NCBI RefSeq assembly: GCF_001308015.1
Contig: NZ_LGYH01000006.1
Coordinates: 1-64,000 of the forward strand
DNA: 64,000 nucleotides
Reading direction: 5' to 3'
DNA from: Neisseria sp. 83E34
GTDB lineage: Bacteria > Pseudomonadota > Gammaproteobacteria > Burkholderiales > Neisseriaceae
This document shows positions 45,867 through 54,527 of the stretch, in pieces (position 1 is the stretch's first letter; each line of letters starts with the position of its first letter). A program made the position numbers and the translations under genes. Under the pieces are notes generated by a model. That model saw only the letters and a program-made list of their open reading frames with translations, searched no databases and was not told where the DNA came from.

Positions 45867-46523
45867 CTATTTTCCATTCGCCACTACACCTGCAAAAGCT
45901 TCAATTATTGGTTCGATTAGCGCATATTTTGTTTTTAAAGCAGCTTTATTCACAACCAAGCGGCTGGAAATATCTACAATATGCTCTACTGCTTCCAAAT
46001 TATTTGCTTTCAACGTGCCGCCGGTAGAAACCAAGTCAACAATCGCATCGCTCAAACCTACCAACGGTGCGAGCTCCATTGAACCATACAATTTGATAAT
46101 GTCTACATGCACACCTTTTGCTGCGAAATGCTCGGCGGCAATATCAGGATATTTGGTTGCCACACGCAAACGGCAGCCTGGCTTTGATGCTGCTGCGTAG
46201 TCGAAACCTTTAGGCACCGCAACCATCATGCGGCATTTGGCAATTTGCAAATCCAAAGGCTGATAAAGCCCTTCACCACCATGCTCTATCAGCACATCTT
46301 TACCGGCAATGCCGAAATCCGCCGCGCCATATTGCACGTAAGTAGGCACATCACTCGCTCTTACGATCACTAAACGGATCTCGGGATGATTGGTTTCAAT
46401 AATGAGTTTTCTAGATTTTTCCGGTGCTTCCGCCGGGATGATGCCTGCTGCGGCCAAAAGCGGAAGCGTCTCTTCAAAAATACGGCCTTTAGATAAGGCT
46501 ATTGTTAAACTGTTATCTTGCAT
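45867..46523 (-). CDS. hisG: ATP phosphoribosyltransferase HisG (short form)
   Basis: The 218-residue catalytic subunit performs the first histidine step, joining ATP and PRPP. It lacks the C-terminal ACT-like regulatory domain, so it should need HisZ, which is not in this window. Visible motifs: [29 protein letters not shown], and the PRPP site [21 protein letters not shown] 46523 ([10 protein letters not shown]) has GAAAGA upstream; a longer start four codons earlier lacks one. A DUS lies about 25 bp upstream. Confidence 0.95.
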   Translation of the reverse strand: MQDNSLTIALSKGRIFEETLPLLAAAGIIPAEAPEKSRKLIIETNHPEIRLVIVRASDVPTYVQYGAADFGIAGKDVLIEHGGEGLYQPLDLQIAKCRMMVAVPKGFDYAAASKPGCRLRVATKYPDIAAEHFAAKGVHVDIIKLYGSMELAPLVGLSDAIVDLVSTGGTLKANNLEAVEHIVDISSRLVVNKAALKTKYALIEPIIEAFAGVVANGK

Positions 46524-46581
46524 AATGTCTTTCATAAGAATAGCAAATGCCTGTCTGAAAAAACAAACATAAATAATATAT

Positions 46582-47196
46582 TCATTTTAGCAAGATTTTC
46601 ACATCATCGGCGATTTCCGTAGCTGTTTTCCCATAAGGTTCAAACACTATCGCCTGACCATTACGGTTTAAAAGATAAGTGCCGGCTGTATGATCAACTG
46701 TATAGTCGCCTTCCTTTAACGGTACTTTAACAGCTTGAATACGATAAAGCTGTTTCACAGCTTCGATATCTTGTTCGGATTTAGCGGACAGCCCGATAAA
46801 ATCTTCATGAAAAAGCCGCACATACTTATCCGTGAGTTCCGGTGTGTCTCTTTGCGGATCAACGCTCACAAACACCACCGCCACCTCCCGCGCTTGCTGC
46901 CCCAGCTGCTTTAACACATCAGCATAAGTAGCCAAACCGGTCGGGCACACATCCGGGCAATGTGTAAAACCAAAAGCCAGAATAACCACTTTGCCACGTA
47001 AATCCTGCAAACCAAAAGGCTGATTGTTCCCCCTTATTAATGTAAAGTCGCCCCCCAAGCCTTCTTTTGAAATATCACTTCCATAAAACGCAGGCACATT
47101 CTGTTGAATGCTTTCCGCAACTTGCGTTTGAGCATCTTGCTGAGTACATGCAGACAAAATAAATGCTGTTAACAACACCAAACCTAATATTCGCAT
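46582..47196 (-). CDS. SCO1/SenC family copper-binding lipoprotein
   Basis: The 204-residue lipoprotein (LSAC, Cys17) has a thioredoxin-like fold with the copper site C80-PDV-C84 ([11 protein letters not shown]) and H169 ([11 protein letters not shown]). SCO proteins deliver copper or reduce the CuA site of cytochrome oxidase at the outer face of the inner membrane. ATG 47196 has GAGGGG 9 nt upstream; a longer frame of 20 residues lacks signal character. It is separated from hisG by a DUS and about 58 bp. Confidence 0.93.
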   Translation of the reverse strand: MRILGLVLLTAFILSACTQQDAQTQVAESIQQNVPAFYGSDISKEGLGGDFTLIRGNNQPFGLQDLRGKVVILAFGFTHCPDVCPTGLATYADVLKQLGQQAREVAVVFVSVDPQRDTPELTDKYVRLFHEDFIGLSAKSEQDIEAVKQLYRIQAVKVPLKEGDYTVDHTAGTYLLNRNGQAIVFEPYGKTATEIADDVKILLK

Positions 47197-47348
47197 TTTA
47201 AATAACCCCTCTTTACAACCGGTTTTAACAGAATTATAACAGCGTAAACTTACCATTATCGCACTTCCACAATATTCTTTAATTTAATTAATAACACTAA
47301 TAAATCAAAGCATTACTATCCAACTTCACACCAACTCCTGATAAACAG

Positions 47349-47376
47349 TTTACAAGTTACATTTAACTGCTATAAT
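47349..47376 (+). promoter_or_regulatory. tRNA-Leu promoter
   Basis: TTTACA (47349-47354) and TATAAT (47371-47376), 16 bp apart. The first tRNA-Leu starts 13 bp after the -10 box, about where a start site would leave only a few leader bases. Confidence 0.75.
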
Positions 47377-47389
47377 ACCGTCTTCGCTG

Positions 47390-47474
47390 GCCCGGGTGGC
47401 GAAATTGGTAGACGCAGGGGACTCAAAATCCCCCGCCGAAAGGTGTGTCGGTTCGAGTCCGACCCCGGGCACCA
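47390..47474 (+). tRNA. tRNA-Leu (CAA), first copy
   Basis: The 85-nt gene includes encoded CCA. Acceptor arms GCCCGGG and CCCGGGC pair; D-loop has GGTAGACGC; anticodon stem GGGGA/TCCCC encloses CTCAAAA, so the anticodon is CAA (reads UUG); a long variable arm (CCGCCGAAAGGTGTG-type, class II) and TTCGAGT T-loop fit tRNA-Leu. Confidence 0.95.
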
Positions 47475-47516
47475 TAAGATAACAATTTGATTATCTGAAA
47501 TTCAGAAAATGCTACT

Positions 47517-47601
47517 GCCCAGGTGGCGAAATTGGTAGACGCAGGGGACTCAAAATCCCCCGCCGAAAGGTGTGTCGGTTCGAGTCCGACCCTGGGCACC
47601 A
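47517..47601 (+). tRNA. tRNA-Leu (CAA), second copy
   Basis: Identical to the first except for one acceptor-stem pair: GCCCAGG pairs with CCTGGGC instead of GCCCGGG with CCCGGGC. Same CAA anticodon, long variable arm and encoded CCA. It lies 42 bp downstream, probably co-transcribed from the promoter at 47349. Confidence 0.95.
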
Positions 47602-47813
47602 CAAACCGCTTTAAGCGGTTATTTTTTATTCTATATTTTAAAAAGTGCCAAGCTGCTGATAACTCATAATAAACTTTCAGACAGGCATTTCCATAACACC
47701 AATCACGTCCCGTTACACTTGAGCCTTATTCAAGTATCCATAAATACCTTGTGTTATGTTTCCATAACTTTTGCCTATTTCAGACAGGCATGTGTTAAAT
47801 TCTGACTGAGAGA

Positions 47814-47841
47814 TTGCTATTTCCTCCCGATTTGATACAAT
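47814..47841 (+). promoter_or_regulatory. Promoter candidate for a short RNA
   Basis: TTGCTA (47814-47819) and TACAAT (47836-47841), spacer 16 bp. The strong terminator follows 22 bp later, at 47864, with no coding gene between. Confidence 0.4.
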
Positions 47842-47847
47842 ACCTGC

Positions 47848-47898
47848 CTGAAACGAATATTTAGCAAGCCGCCGATTAACGCGCGGCTTGCCTTTTTA
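47848..47898 (+). ncRNA. Candidate small RNA of about 50 nt
   Basis: The stretch from the predicted start (about 47848) to the terminator T run (47893-47897) is about 50 nt and has no start codon with a ribosome site. It consists mostly of the terminator stem. It could be a small RNA or simply a terminator of a longer transcript that begins in the tRNA region. Confidence 0.3.
47864..47897 (+). terminator. Strong rho-independent terminator
   Basis: GCAAGCCGC and GCGGCTTGC pair perfectly over 9 bp around a 10-nt loop, followed by CTTTTT. It is not DUS-based. It could end the tRNA-Leu transcript or a short RNA. Confidence 0.85.
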
Positions 47899-48064
47899 TT
47901 GATTAAATACACATTGTCGCAAACTGCCCTTTGCAACCGCATATAGCGTACACTTTCCGAACTTATAGCCAATCTTTTTGCCGGCTCCGGCGGTGTGCAC
48001 AGCATGTGAATTGCAATGGGTTTTACTATATGAAGTTGCGACAACTGACGGAGAAAAAACTGTT

Positions 48065-48541
48065 ATGAAAAAAACCCCTTTAACCATACGCGGCGCAGAA
48101 TTATTGAAAAAGGAATTGCAACACTTGAAAAGTGTTGCACGCCCTGCCGTGATAGAAGCCATCGCAGAAGCCCGCTCACACGGTGACTTATCGGAAAACG
48201 CAGAATATGAAGCGGCCAAAGAGCGCCAAGGTTTCATTGAGGGTCGTATTGCCGAAGTGGAATACAAGCTGTCTCATGCCCATATTATTAATCCTGCCGA
48301 AATCCATGCCGAAGGCAAAATCGTGTTCGGTTCAACCGTAACTTTGGAAGATCTGGAAAGCGGTGAAGAAGTTCGCTATCAAATCGTGGGCGAAGACGAG
48401 GCAGATCTTAAAGAGAATAAAATTTCTGTCAGCTCTCCTATCGCGCGTGCTTTGATTGGCAAAGAAGAAGGCGATGTTGCCGAAGTGCAGGCGCCCGGCG
48501 GCATCCGTGAATATGACATCGTAGCTGTAGAATATATTTAA
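48065..48541 (+). CDS. greA: Transcription elongation factor GreA
   Basis: The 158-residue protein rescues backtracked RNA polymerase by stimulating transcript cleavage. Coiled-coil tip [27 protein letters not shown] (about 37-63) holds the acidic pair; the C-terminal FKBP-like domain ends [26 protein letters not shown] 48065 has GGAG upstream and gives the standard length; the longer frame adds 29 unrelated residues. GreB, its paralogue, is at 52111-52599. Confidence 0.95.
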   Translation: MKKTPLTIRGAELLKKELQHLKSVARPAVIEAIAEARSHGDLSENAEYEAAKERQGFIEGRIAEVEYKLSHAHIINPAEIHAEGKIVFGSTVTLEDLESGEEVRYQIVGEDEADLKENKISVSSPIARALIGKEEGDVAEVQAPGGIREYDIVAVEYI

Positions 48542-48563
48542 ACCACATCCAAACACACCAACA

Positions 48564-48602
48564 AAAATGCCTGTCTGAAACAAACGTTCAGACAGGCATT
48601 TA
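48564..48602. terminator. DUS-pair terminator after greA
   Basis: AATGCCTGTCTGAA and complement with an 8-nt interior, flanked by A and T runs, about 25 bp after the greA stop. Confidence 0.85.
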
Positions 48603-48715
48603 TTTTATTACTCTTTTGTCATAACCAACATACGCTTATTCAGGCAGAGTTGACAGCATATCTTCTATATAGTCTAATTCACAGAATTTAATAAATTTTA
48701 ACAAAGAGATTGTAT

Positions 48716-49210
48716 ATGAATCGTTTTACCGCGCTTATTGCAAGCTGCTGGTTGGGTATGCAGATCATGGCAGGTTATGTTGCCGCGCCTGTTTTATTCA
48801 AAAGCTTGGATAGGGTTGTTGCCGGAGAGATTGCTGGCAAATTGTTTACAGTGGTCGGCTATTACGGCTTGGCTGCTTGGTTTTTGGTATATGTGGTTGC
48901 CAGAATACAATCTCACAGCAAAAAGCCGCAACGCTGGATTGCGCTGCAAATTGTCCTCTTGGGCATCAACCAGCTTGCGGTAACGCCGGTTATCGAAGCG
49001 ATTAAGCAAGGGCAGCAGCATCCGTTGCTTGCAGTTTCCAATCTTTTTCTTTCTCCGTCTAGCGAAGCAGGTGGAATGACTGAATTTGCCTTTTGGCACG
49101 GGCTTTCCAGCCTGATTTATATGGCAACTTCCGTTTTAGGCTTACTTCTGCTCTCTGTTTTCCTGAGGCTAAGCTTCGGAGAAAAGAAAACGCTGCCCGA
49201 AGCCAAATAA
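48716..49210 (+). CDS. DUF4149-like membrane protein
   Basis: The 164-residue protein has four hydrophobic segments (about 5-28, 45-65, 78-98 and 132-152), with the pattern WLGMQIMAGYVAAPVLFKSLDR at the start that is typical of DUF4149/TMEM205-like proteins. Function unknown; inner membrane. ATG 48716 follows AAAGAGAT; a TTG two codons earlier is possible. It often neighbours greA in Neisseria, as here. Confidence 0.75.
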   Translation: MNRFTALIASCWLGMQIMAGYVAAPVLFKSLDRVVAGEIAGKLFTVVGYYGLAAWFLVYVVARIQSHSKKPQRWIALQIVLLGINQLAVTPVIEAIKQGQQHPLLAVSNLFLSPSSEAGGMTEFAFWHGLSSLIYMATSVLGLLLLSVFLRLSFGEKKTLPEAK

Positions 49211-49274
49211 ACTGGTACAAAGCAGCCTGCGTTTCTTATGAAATAGTACGAAATGCCTGAAATCTATAAAATAT

Positions 49275-49309
49275 AATGCCTGTCTGAAGATCATTTTTTC
49301 AGACAGGCA
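49275..49309. terminator. DUS-pair terminator
   Basis: AATGCCTGTCTGAA and TTCAGACAGGCA with a short AT-rich interior, between the convergent DUF4149-like gene and queA. Confidence 0.8.
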
Positions 49310-49310
49310 A

Positions 49311-50339
49311 TCAATCTTCCGCCCGTCCCAATATCATTGCATCACCATAGCTGAAAAACCGGTATTGCTCTCGAATGGCATGAGCATAAGTGTCGCGTAT
49401 ATGTTGAGTACCCGAAAATGCGCTGACCAACATCAATAAAGTCGATTTCGGCAGATGGAAATTGGTAATTAAGCGGTCAATCACTTTAAACCGATAGCCC
49501 GGTGTAATAAAAATATCCGTGTCGCCCTGACCCGCGCTCAACACACCGGAGCGCGCCGCAGATTCGAGCGCACGCATAGAGGTGGTGCCCACCGACCATA
49601 CCCGCTGCCCTGCCTGCTTGGCCTTATGGATTTTATTCACCGTTTCTTCAGACACCTCATACCATTCACTATGCATTTTATGCTCGACAATATTATCCAC
49701 CCGCACCGGCTGAAATGTGCCTGCCCCCACATGCAGTGTTACTTCTGCCATTTCCACACCTTTGGCTGCCAATGCTTTCAGCATTTCCTCGGTAAAATGC
49801 AAACCTGCCGTAGGCGCAGCAACCGCGCCCTGCTCTTTTGCATAAACCGTTTGGTAGCGGCTGTCATCATTTTCTCCGGCTGCGCGCTCGATATAAGGTG
49901 GTAACGGAAGATGGCCGTGTTGCTCCAAAAGCTCGTAAACGTTTAATCCACCTTCGAAACGCAGGCAGAATAATTCGCCATGTCGCTCTTCCATCACGGC
50001 CTTAATCCCGCCTTCAAACCACAGCTCTGTACCGGGTTTCGGTGATTTTGAAGAGCGTATATGTGCAAGCGCGCGATGCGTATCCAACACCCGCTCAACC
50101 AAAGCTTCAATTTTCCCGCCGCTGGCTTTCTGCCCGAACAAACGGGCTTTAATCACTTTGGTATTGTTAAACACTAACACATCACCTGCTTCAAGCCACA
50201 TCGGCAAATCGGCAAACACCTTATCTTGGAAAGGCTTATCCGGCAGCGCAACCAGCAAGCGGCTGCTGCCGCGTATTTCGGGTGGATGCTGGGCAATTAA
50301 TTGCTCCGGCAGTTGGAAGTCAAAATCAGAAATATGCAT
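49311..50339 (-). CDS. queA: tRNA preQ1-ribosyltransferase-isomerase QueA
   Basis: This 342-residue enzyme transfers ribose from SAM to preQ1-tRNA, forming epoxyqueuosine. Patterns: [25 protein letters not shown] (about 5-29), [25 protein letters not shown] (about 178-188), [11 protein letters not shown] and [18 protein letters not shown]. Length typical. It is minus-strand, ending 1-2 bp after a DUS-pair hairpin, and follows another DUS hairpin that ends ubiA's transcript upstream. Confidence 0.95.
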   Translation of the reverse strand: MHISDFDFQLPEQLIAQHPPEIRGSSRLLVALPDKPFQDKVFADLPMWLEAGDVLVFNNTKVIKARLFGQKASGGKIEALVERVLDTHRALAHIRSSKSPKPGTELWFEGGIKAVMEERHGELFCLRFEGGLNVYELLEQHGHLPLPPYIERAAGENDDSRYQTVYAKEQGAVAAPTAGLHFTEEMLKALAAKGVEMAEVTLHVGAGTFQPVRVDNIVEHKMHSEWYEVSEETVNKIHKAKQAGQRVWSVGTTSMRALESAARSGVLSAGQGDTDIFITPGYRFKVIDRLITNFHLPKSTLLMLVSAFSGTQHIRDTYAHAIREQYRFFSYGDAMILGRAED

Positions 50340-50375
50340 GAAACTTTAATTCACAATTTTAAAATATAGAAACAC

Positions 50376-50408
50376 AATGCCTGTCTGAAAACTTTTTCAG
50401 ACAGGCAT
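50376..50408. terminator. DUS-pair terminator after ubiA
   Basis: AATGCCTGTCTGAAAA and its complement with a 3-nt interior. It lies between ubiA and queA, both minus strand. Confidence 0.85.
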
Positions 50409-50423
50409 GTAAACAAATTCACT

Positions 50424-51362
50424 TCAGAAAGTCCAACCGAGCTGTCTGAACAAGCCGCACAAGAACCACCAGCAATAATGCAGGCCGATGGCGATAAACC
50501 ATGCCAAGCCGATACGGTTGTTTTCCAGAAACGTGCGGAAACAAGCCTGCCGGTCGCGCGTTTTAATCGCCTGATATTGCTGCCATTGCCAATACACCAC
50601 CAGCGGCACCGCCAGCCAATAAGGCCAAGTCGCCTTAATCTGAATGCCCAGAATCACCATCAACACGGTAAACCAGAAATGGCAGAGCATCACCGCGGCA
50701 ATGTCGTGCTGGCCAAACGTGATGGCGGAAGTTTTGATGCCGATTTTCAAATCATCTTCTTTATCGGCCATAGCATAAATCGTGTCGTAAGCCAGCGTCC
50801 ACAGCACATTGGCAGTAAACAGCAACCAAGCCACCGGCGGCACGGTTTCCTGCACCGCAGCAAACGCCATCGGAATACCGAACGAAAAAGCCAAACCGAG
50901 ATAAAACTGGGGCAGCGGAAAAAACCGCTTGGTAAACGGATAAGTAATCGCCAGAAAAAGGGCGGGAAGACTCATCAGCCAAGTAAGGCTGTTGAGCGGC
51001 AGCAGGCAGAGTGCCGCCAACATACACAGAATCAGCAGAAGCAGCAAGGCTTCGCTTTTGGTTACCAAACCTCTCGCAAACGGGCGTGATTTGGTGCGTT
51101 CAACCGCGCCGTCAATATCGCGGTCGGCAAAATCGTTAACCACACAACCTGCGCTGCGCATCAGAAAAGTACCCATCGAAAAAGCAGCCAAAATCATCAA
51201 ATCCGGCACACCTTCCGATGCAATCCACAATGCCCAGAGCGTGGGCCAAAGTAAAAGCAAAGTACCTATCGGCTTTTCAACCCGCATCAGACGGCTGTAT
51301 ACAAACATACGGCCAACCGCATAACGCGGAAGCATTTGTAATAGTAAGCGTTTCATTTCCAT
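50424..51362 (-). CDS. ubiA: 4-hydroxybenzoate polyprenyltransferase UbiA
   Basis: The 312-residue inner-membrane enzyme attaches the polyprenyl tail to 4-hydroxybenzoate in ubiquinone synthesis. The two aspartate-rich motifs are present: NDFADRDID (about 76-84) and [12 protein letters not shown] (about 198-209), with about eight or nine membrane segments. ATG 51362 is the first in-frame start; 51356 is equally possible. ubiC, which makes its substrate, lies 248 bp upstream on the same strand. Confidence 0.94.
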   Translation of the reverse strand: MEMKRLLLQMLPRYAVGRMFVYSRLMRVEKPIGTLLLLWPTLWALWIASEGVPDLMILAAFSMGTFLMRSAGCVVNDFADRDIDGAVERTKSRPFARGLVTKSEALLLLLILCMLAALCLLPLNSLTWLMSLPALFLAITYPFTKRFFPLPQFYLGLAFSFGIPMAFAAVQETVPPVAWLLFTANVLWTLAYDTIYAMADKEDDLKIGIKTSAITFGQHDIAAVMLCHFWFTVLMVILGIQIKATWPYWLAVPLVVYWQWQQYQAIKTRDRQACFRTFLENNRIGLAWFIAIGLHYCWWFLCGLFRQLGWTF

Positions 51363-51481
51363 TTTCTGTATTTGTTTTCCGTTGTATGGCTGCTTTCATT
51401 ATTTTTATCAATTCAGCCATGATTTATCGTGAGTTTGCGCATTGATTGCTTATTTTTATTATGCGCCGAGCCTATCTAAGC

Positions 51482-51509
51482 GGCATGAATTATATAATAA
51501 ATTCATGCC
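51482..51509. repeat. Perfect 10-bp inverted repeat, not DUS
   Basis: GGCATGAATT and AATTCATGCC surround an 8-nt AT loop. It lies in the 248-bp gap between ubiC and ubiA. The rest of the gap shows no convincing gene; a 40-codon plus-strand frame from 51545 is antisense to the ubiC end. It might be a terminator, attenuator or binding site. Confidence 0.6.
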
Positions 51510-51610
51510 TATATGCTGTTTGAAAAGCAAAAGAACATCAATTTATGCAAGGAGATTATTTTCCTCTTAATAAAGAAACATTTCCACGCCCCGATGAAGC
51601 AGAAGTAGAA

Positions 51611-52099
51611 CTATTCAAAACCATCCAGAAAACATTCCACCAAGCCCAAACGGTTACCGTTTAATGAGAACACGGAACGCCGCGCCGCTATCGGCGAAGC
51701 GTTTTCATACGGTAGAACCACATGCCCGCAACTGCAATATTCAAAAGGTGTGCGCACCAAAGGCAGCTCGCCGTTAAACAAACGCTCTCCCAAAGGCTGT
51801 GTGCCGCAATCCAACACTTCATGCCACACTGCGTCATCTGCTTCGCACACGCTGCGCGCCCACACAATCGGCTTGCCACTCAAACACAATAACACTTCCC
51901 GTGAAAACACTTGCGCAGGAAAATGCCTGTCTGAAAACCACCCTCGGCTTTCAGACAGACCCAAATGCAAAAGGCGCACGGAAAATGCCGCATCCAAAGA
52001 CCTGAGTGCGGCGGTTAAAGACGGCTGCTGCATCAGCCATTGCAGTTTTTCAGACAGGCTTTCAGGCAGTTTTTCCTGCCAGTTTAATGTTTGCTGCAT
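51611..52099 (-). CDS. ubiC: Chorismate lyase UbiC
   Basis: This 162-residue enzyme converts chorismate to 4-hydroxybenzoate and pyruvate, feeding UbiA. It aligns with E. coli UbiC at REVLLCLSGKPIVWARSV (about 73-90), LGERLF (about 111-116), ARRSVFSLNGNRLGLVECFL (about 138-157), including the active-site arginine and glutamate (VECFL). A DUS pair lies in the coding sequence (51927-51958), read as GLSESRGWFSDRHF, and a third degenerate DUS at about 52050. It starts 11 bp after the greB stop, so it may be co-transcribed with greB. Confidence 0.88.
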   Translation of the reverse strand: MQQTLNWQEKLPESLSEKLQWLMQQPSLTAALRSLDAAFSVRLLHLGLSESRGWFSDRHFPAQVFSREVLLCLSGKPIVWARSVCEADDAVWHEVLDCGTQPLGERLFNGELPLVRTPFEYCSCGHVVLPYENASPIAARRSVFSLNGNRLGLVECFLDGFE

Positions 52100-52110
52100 A
52101 AGCCGCCCCG

Positions 52111-52599
52111 TTAATCAATCTTAATATATTCAACCGACAAAATTTCAATTTCCTCGCTGCCTTCAGGCGTGCGCAACACCACTTCGTCACCCTCCCGCGC
52201 TTTGATTAAGCAGCGCGCCAGCGGTGAAATCCAGGAAATTTTGTTGCGTGCGGTATCAATCTCATCCACACCGACAATTTTTACTGTTTGTTCGCTACCA
52301 TCGCCGCGCAACAGTAAAACCGTTGCACCGAAAAACACTTGATCCGTAGCCTCGCGCGTTTCCGGATCGACTACTTGCGCGGCCTCCAAACGCTTGGTCA
52401 GAAAGCGGATACGGCGGTCGATTTCCCGCATACGGCGTTTGCCGTAGAGATAATCGCCGTTTTCACTGCGGTCTCCGTTGCTCGCTGCCCAGTTAACGAT
52501 CTGTACGATTTCCGGGCGCTCTTTATTAACCAGCTGGTAAAGCTCATCTTTCAGAGCCTGCCAGCCCGACGGGGTAATGTAATTTGGCGTGTCGCTCAT
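52111..52599 (-). CDS. greB: Transcription elongation factor GreB
   Basis: The 162-residue GreA paralogue has the coiled-coil with VNWAASNGDRSENGDYLYGKRRMREIDRRIRFL (about 45-77) and the FKBP-like C-terminus ISPLARCLIKAREGDEVVLRTPEG. The more basic coiled coil and SxxxGDRSENGDY are GreB traits. The ATG at 52599 (MSDTPNYITPSGWQAL) is chosen over a longer frame with 32 unrelated residues. ubiC follows 11 bp downstream. Confidence 0.93.
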   Translation of the reverse strand: MSDTPNYITPSGWQALKDELYQLVNKERPEIVQIVNWAASNGDRSENGDYLYGKRRMREIDRRIRFLTKRLEAAQVVDPETREATDQVFFGATVLLLRGDGSEQTVKIVGVDEIDTARNKISWISPLARCLIKAREGDEVVLRTPEGSEEIEILSVEYIKID

Positions 52600-52693
52600 A
52601 GTGGAGAAACATGGAAAAAATTTAAACGCGTATTTTACTTCATTCGAAACCAAAAAAGAAAACAGTCTGGCAGAAATACGGCAATTCATAAAC

Positions 52694-52728
52694 AAAGCCT
52701 GTCTGAAAATATGTTTCAGACAGGCATT
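52694..52728. terminator. DUS-pair terminator after the purine permease gene
   Basis: A left core AGCCTGTCTGAAA (A in place of T at the first base) pairs with an exact DUS complement, AAA...TTT at the inside. It lies 17 bp past the permease stop on the minus strand and upstream of greB. Confidence 0.8.
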
Positions 52729-52744
52729 CGCTTAATATCATCAA

Positions 52745-54136
52745 TTAAGCATCCAGCTCGTCAGTCAAATACACCTTCTCACCCGTATCATGCGGCATAA
52801 TCAGGTTCATCAACAAAGCCGCCACGCCTCCCATACAAATCGGGTTTTGAAACAATTCTTTCAGCGGCAGCAAAGCAAACACTTCCGGCTTGAAACTCAC
52901 GCCCAAACCCAAGCCGATGGAAGTTGCCGCAATCACAGCTTCCCTGCGGTTGATGCCGTTGGTCATAATGATGCGCACACCTGCAATGGCAATCAACCCA
53001 AACATCAACACCATCGCACCGCCGAGCACCGGGCTGGGGATCGTGGTAAATGCGCGTCCCACAATCGGAAACAGACCCAATACCACCAAAATCGCCGCAA
53101 TATACTTGCCCACATGGCGCGAAGCCACTCCGGTCATCTGAATCACACCGTTGTTTTGAGCAAACGTGGTCAACGGTAGCGAACCGAGTGCAGTAGCAAT
53201 CACAGAGACCAAGCCGTCGGCAAACACACCTCCGCGCAAACGCTTCTGAAACTCATCGCCTTCATAATCTTCACCCGACACCATTGCCGTAGCGGTTAAA
53301 TCGCCCACCGCCTCGAAAATACTCAGCAAATACACCAACCCCGCTACCAAAAACGGCACCCATTGGAAATCGAAACCATATTTAAACGGCACGGGAATTG
53401 TAACCAAAGGCAAATCTTTCAACACCAAAAAATCCACCATACCCAAAAACAGCGCCACAACATAGCCTGCAATCATACCCACGGCGATGCCGCTCATACG
53501 CAGCAGCGGATTTTTCAGACTGTTGAAAAACAATACCACCGCCAACACAAACGCCGCCAACGCAATATTTTGCCAAGCACCGAAGCTGCCGTCGTTCAAA
53601 GCCGCATAACCACCGCCAAATTCAGTAATCGCTACGCTGATCAAGCTCAGGCCGATCATCATCACCACCACGCCGCTCACAGTAGGCGTGATGACTTTTT
53701 TCAGATAAGGCAGCAACCAGGCCGAACCGGCCACTAAAAACGCGCCGATAAACGCCACGCCCAACAGCGCCGAGATCATCGCATGCTCGTCCAAGCCCTG
53801 CTCTTTCATACCCAAACCGAGCGAAATCATTACGCCGACAAACGAGAAGTTCACCGACTGAATCGACAACAGCCCCGAACCTACCGACCCGAAACGGTTT
53901 ACCTGCAAATAAGTGCCGATACCCGAAGCCACCATCGCCATCGACACCAGATAAGCCGTCATTTCCGGCGGCAGCTTCAACGCACCGCCCACAATCAGCG
54001 CCGGCGTAATCATCGGCACGAATATCGCCAGCAGATGTGTAATCGCACTTAATAAAGCATTGGCAAACGGCGGTTTGTCTTCCAGGCGGTAAACCAAATC
54101 CGGCGTGTCCGCACCCTTTCTCAACGGGGCTCCCAT
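52745..54136 (-). CDS. NCS2-family purine permease (xanthine/urate type)
   Basis: This 463-residue inner-membrane symporter of the NCS2 family has about 14 segments. The pattern IQSVNFSFVGVMISLG, FEAVGDLTATAMVSGEDYEGDEFQKRLRGGVFADGL (about 283-318) and LPLTTFAQNNGVIQMTGVASR matches xanthine and uric-acid transporters rather than UraA (compare the uracil permease at 13386-14594). The exact purine is not certain. ATG 54136 is preferred to a GTG at 54139; AAGGG lies about 10 nt upstream. It is monocistronic. Confidence 0.85.
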   Translation of the reverse strand: MGAPLRKGADTPDLVYRLEDKPPFANALLSAITHLLAIFVPMITPALIVGGALKLPPEMTAYLVSMAMVASGIGTYLQVNRFGSVGSGLLSIQSVNFSFVGVMISLGLGMKEQGLDEHAMISALLGVAFIGAFLVAGSAWLLPYLKKVITPTVSGVVVMMIGLSLISVAITEFGGGYAALNDGSFGAWQNIALAAFVLAVVLFFNSLKNPLLRMSGIAVGMIAGYVVALFLGMVDFLVLKDLPLVTIPVPFKYGFDFQWVPFLVAGLVYLLSIFEAVGDLTATAMVSGEDYEGDEFQKRLRGGVFADGLVSVIATALGSLPLTTFAQNNGVIQMTGVASRHVGKYIAAILVVLGLFPIVGRAFTTIPSPVLGGAMVLMFGLIAIAGVRIIMTNGINRREAVIAATSIGLGLGVSFKPEVFALLPLKELFQNPICMGGVAALLMNLIMPHDTGEKVYLTDELDA

Positions 54137-54527
54137 CACATTATTCCCTTAATCAAATTAAAATAAAATTCACAAGGCTACGCGCCATTCAGCACAACAC
54201 GCTTAAAGCCATTTGAAACAGCAAAAGCTTAAGTATCAAAGCGGAAGCTATGCATAAAATGTCAAGTTTTGTAACCGCGTGCATTTTATCCGAAGCGCCA
54301 AAGCACTTCCATTTTTTTACCTTTTATCGGCTTTCCTCACCGCACAACCAAGAAAAACAGCGTTCCACACACCCACAACCGCCGTTTATCCTTGAAAATA
54401 CCGATTAACATTTCTTCTGCTATCATGCCTGTCTGAAACGGCGGCTTCACCCAACCGCTATTTCACAACGCAGATAAAGTAAGCTACAATCCACCATTAT
54501 TATTGACGTCTGACAAAGGTTTCCACT
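54137..54527. other. Intergenic region between divergent permease and dapA
   Basis: A 390-bp gap with no convincing gene. One DUS at about 54426. Presumed to contain both promoters, but I cannot assign a confident pair. Confidence 0.45.

Larger units (their letters stand above)
47602..48064. other. Intergenic region between tRNA-Leu genes and greA
   Basis: About 460 bp without a coding gene. It contains DUS copies at about 47673 and 47779, a promoter-and-terminator pair (47814-47897) that may define a short RNA, and the greA leader. Open frames in it are shadows. Confidence 0.6.

Noticed and set aside
51545-51664. A 39-codon plus-strand frame between ubiA and ubiC with an apparent AGGAG inside.
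   Set aside because: It is antisense to the conserved C-terminus of ubiC and the AGGAG falls after its own ATG.
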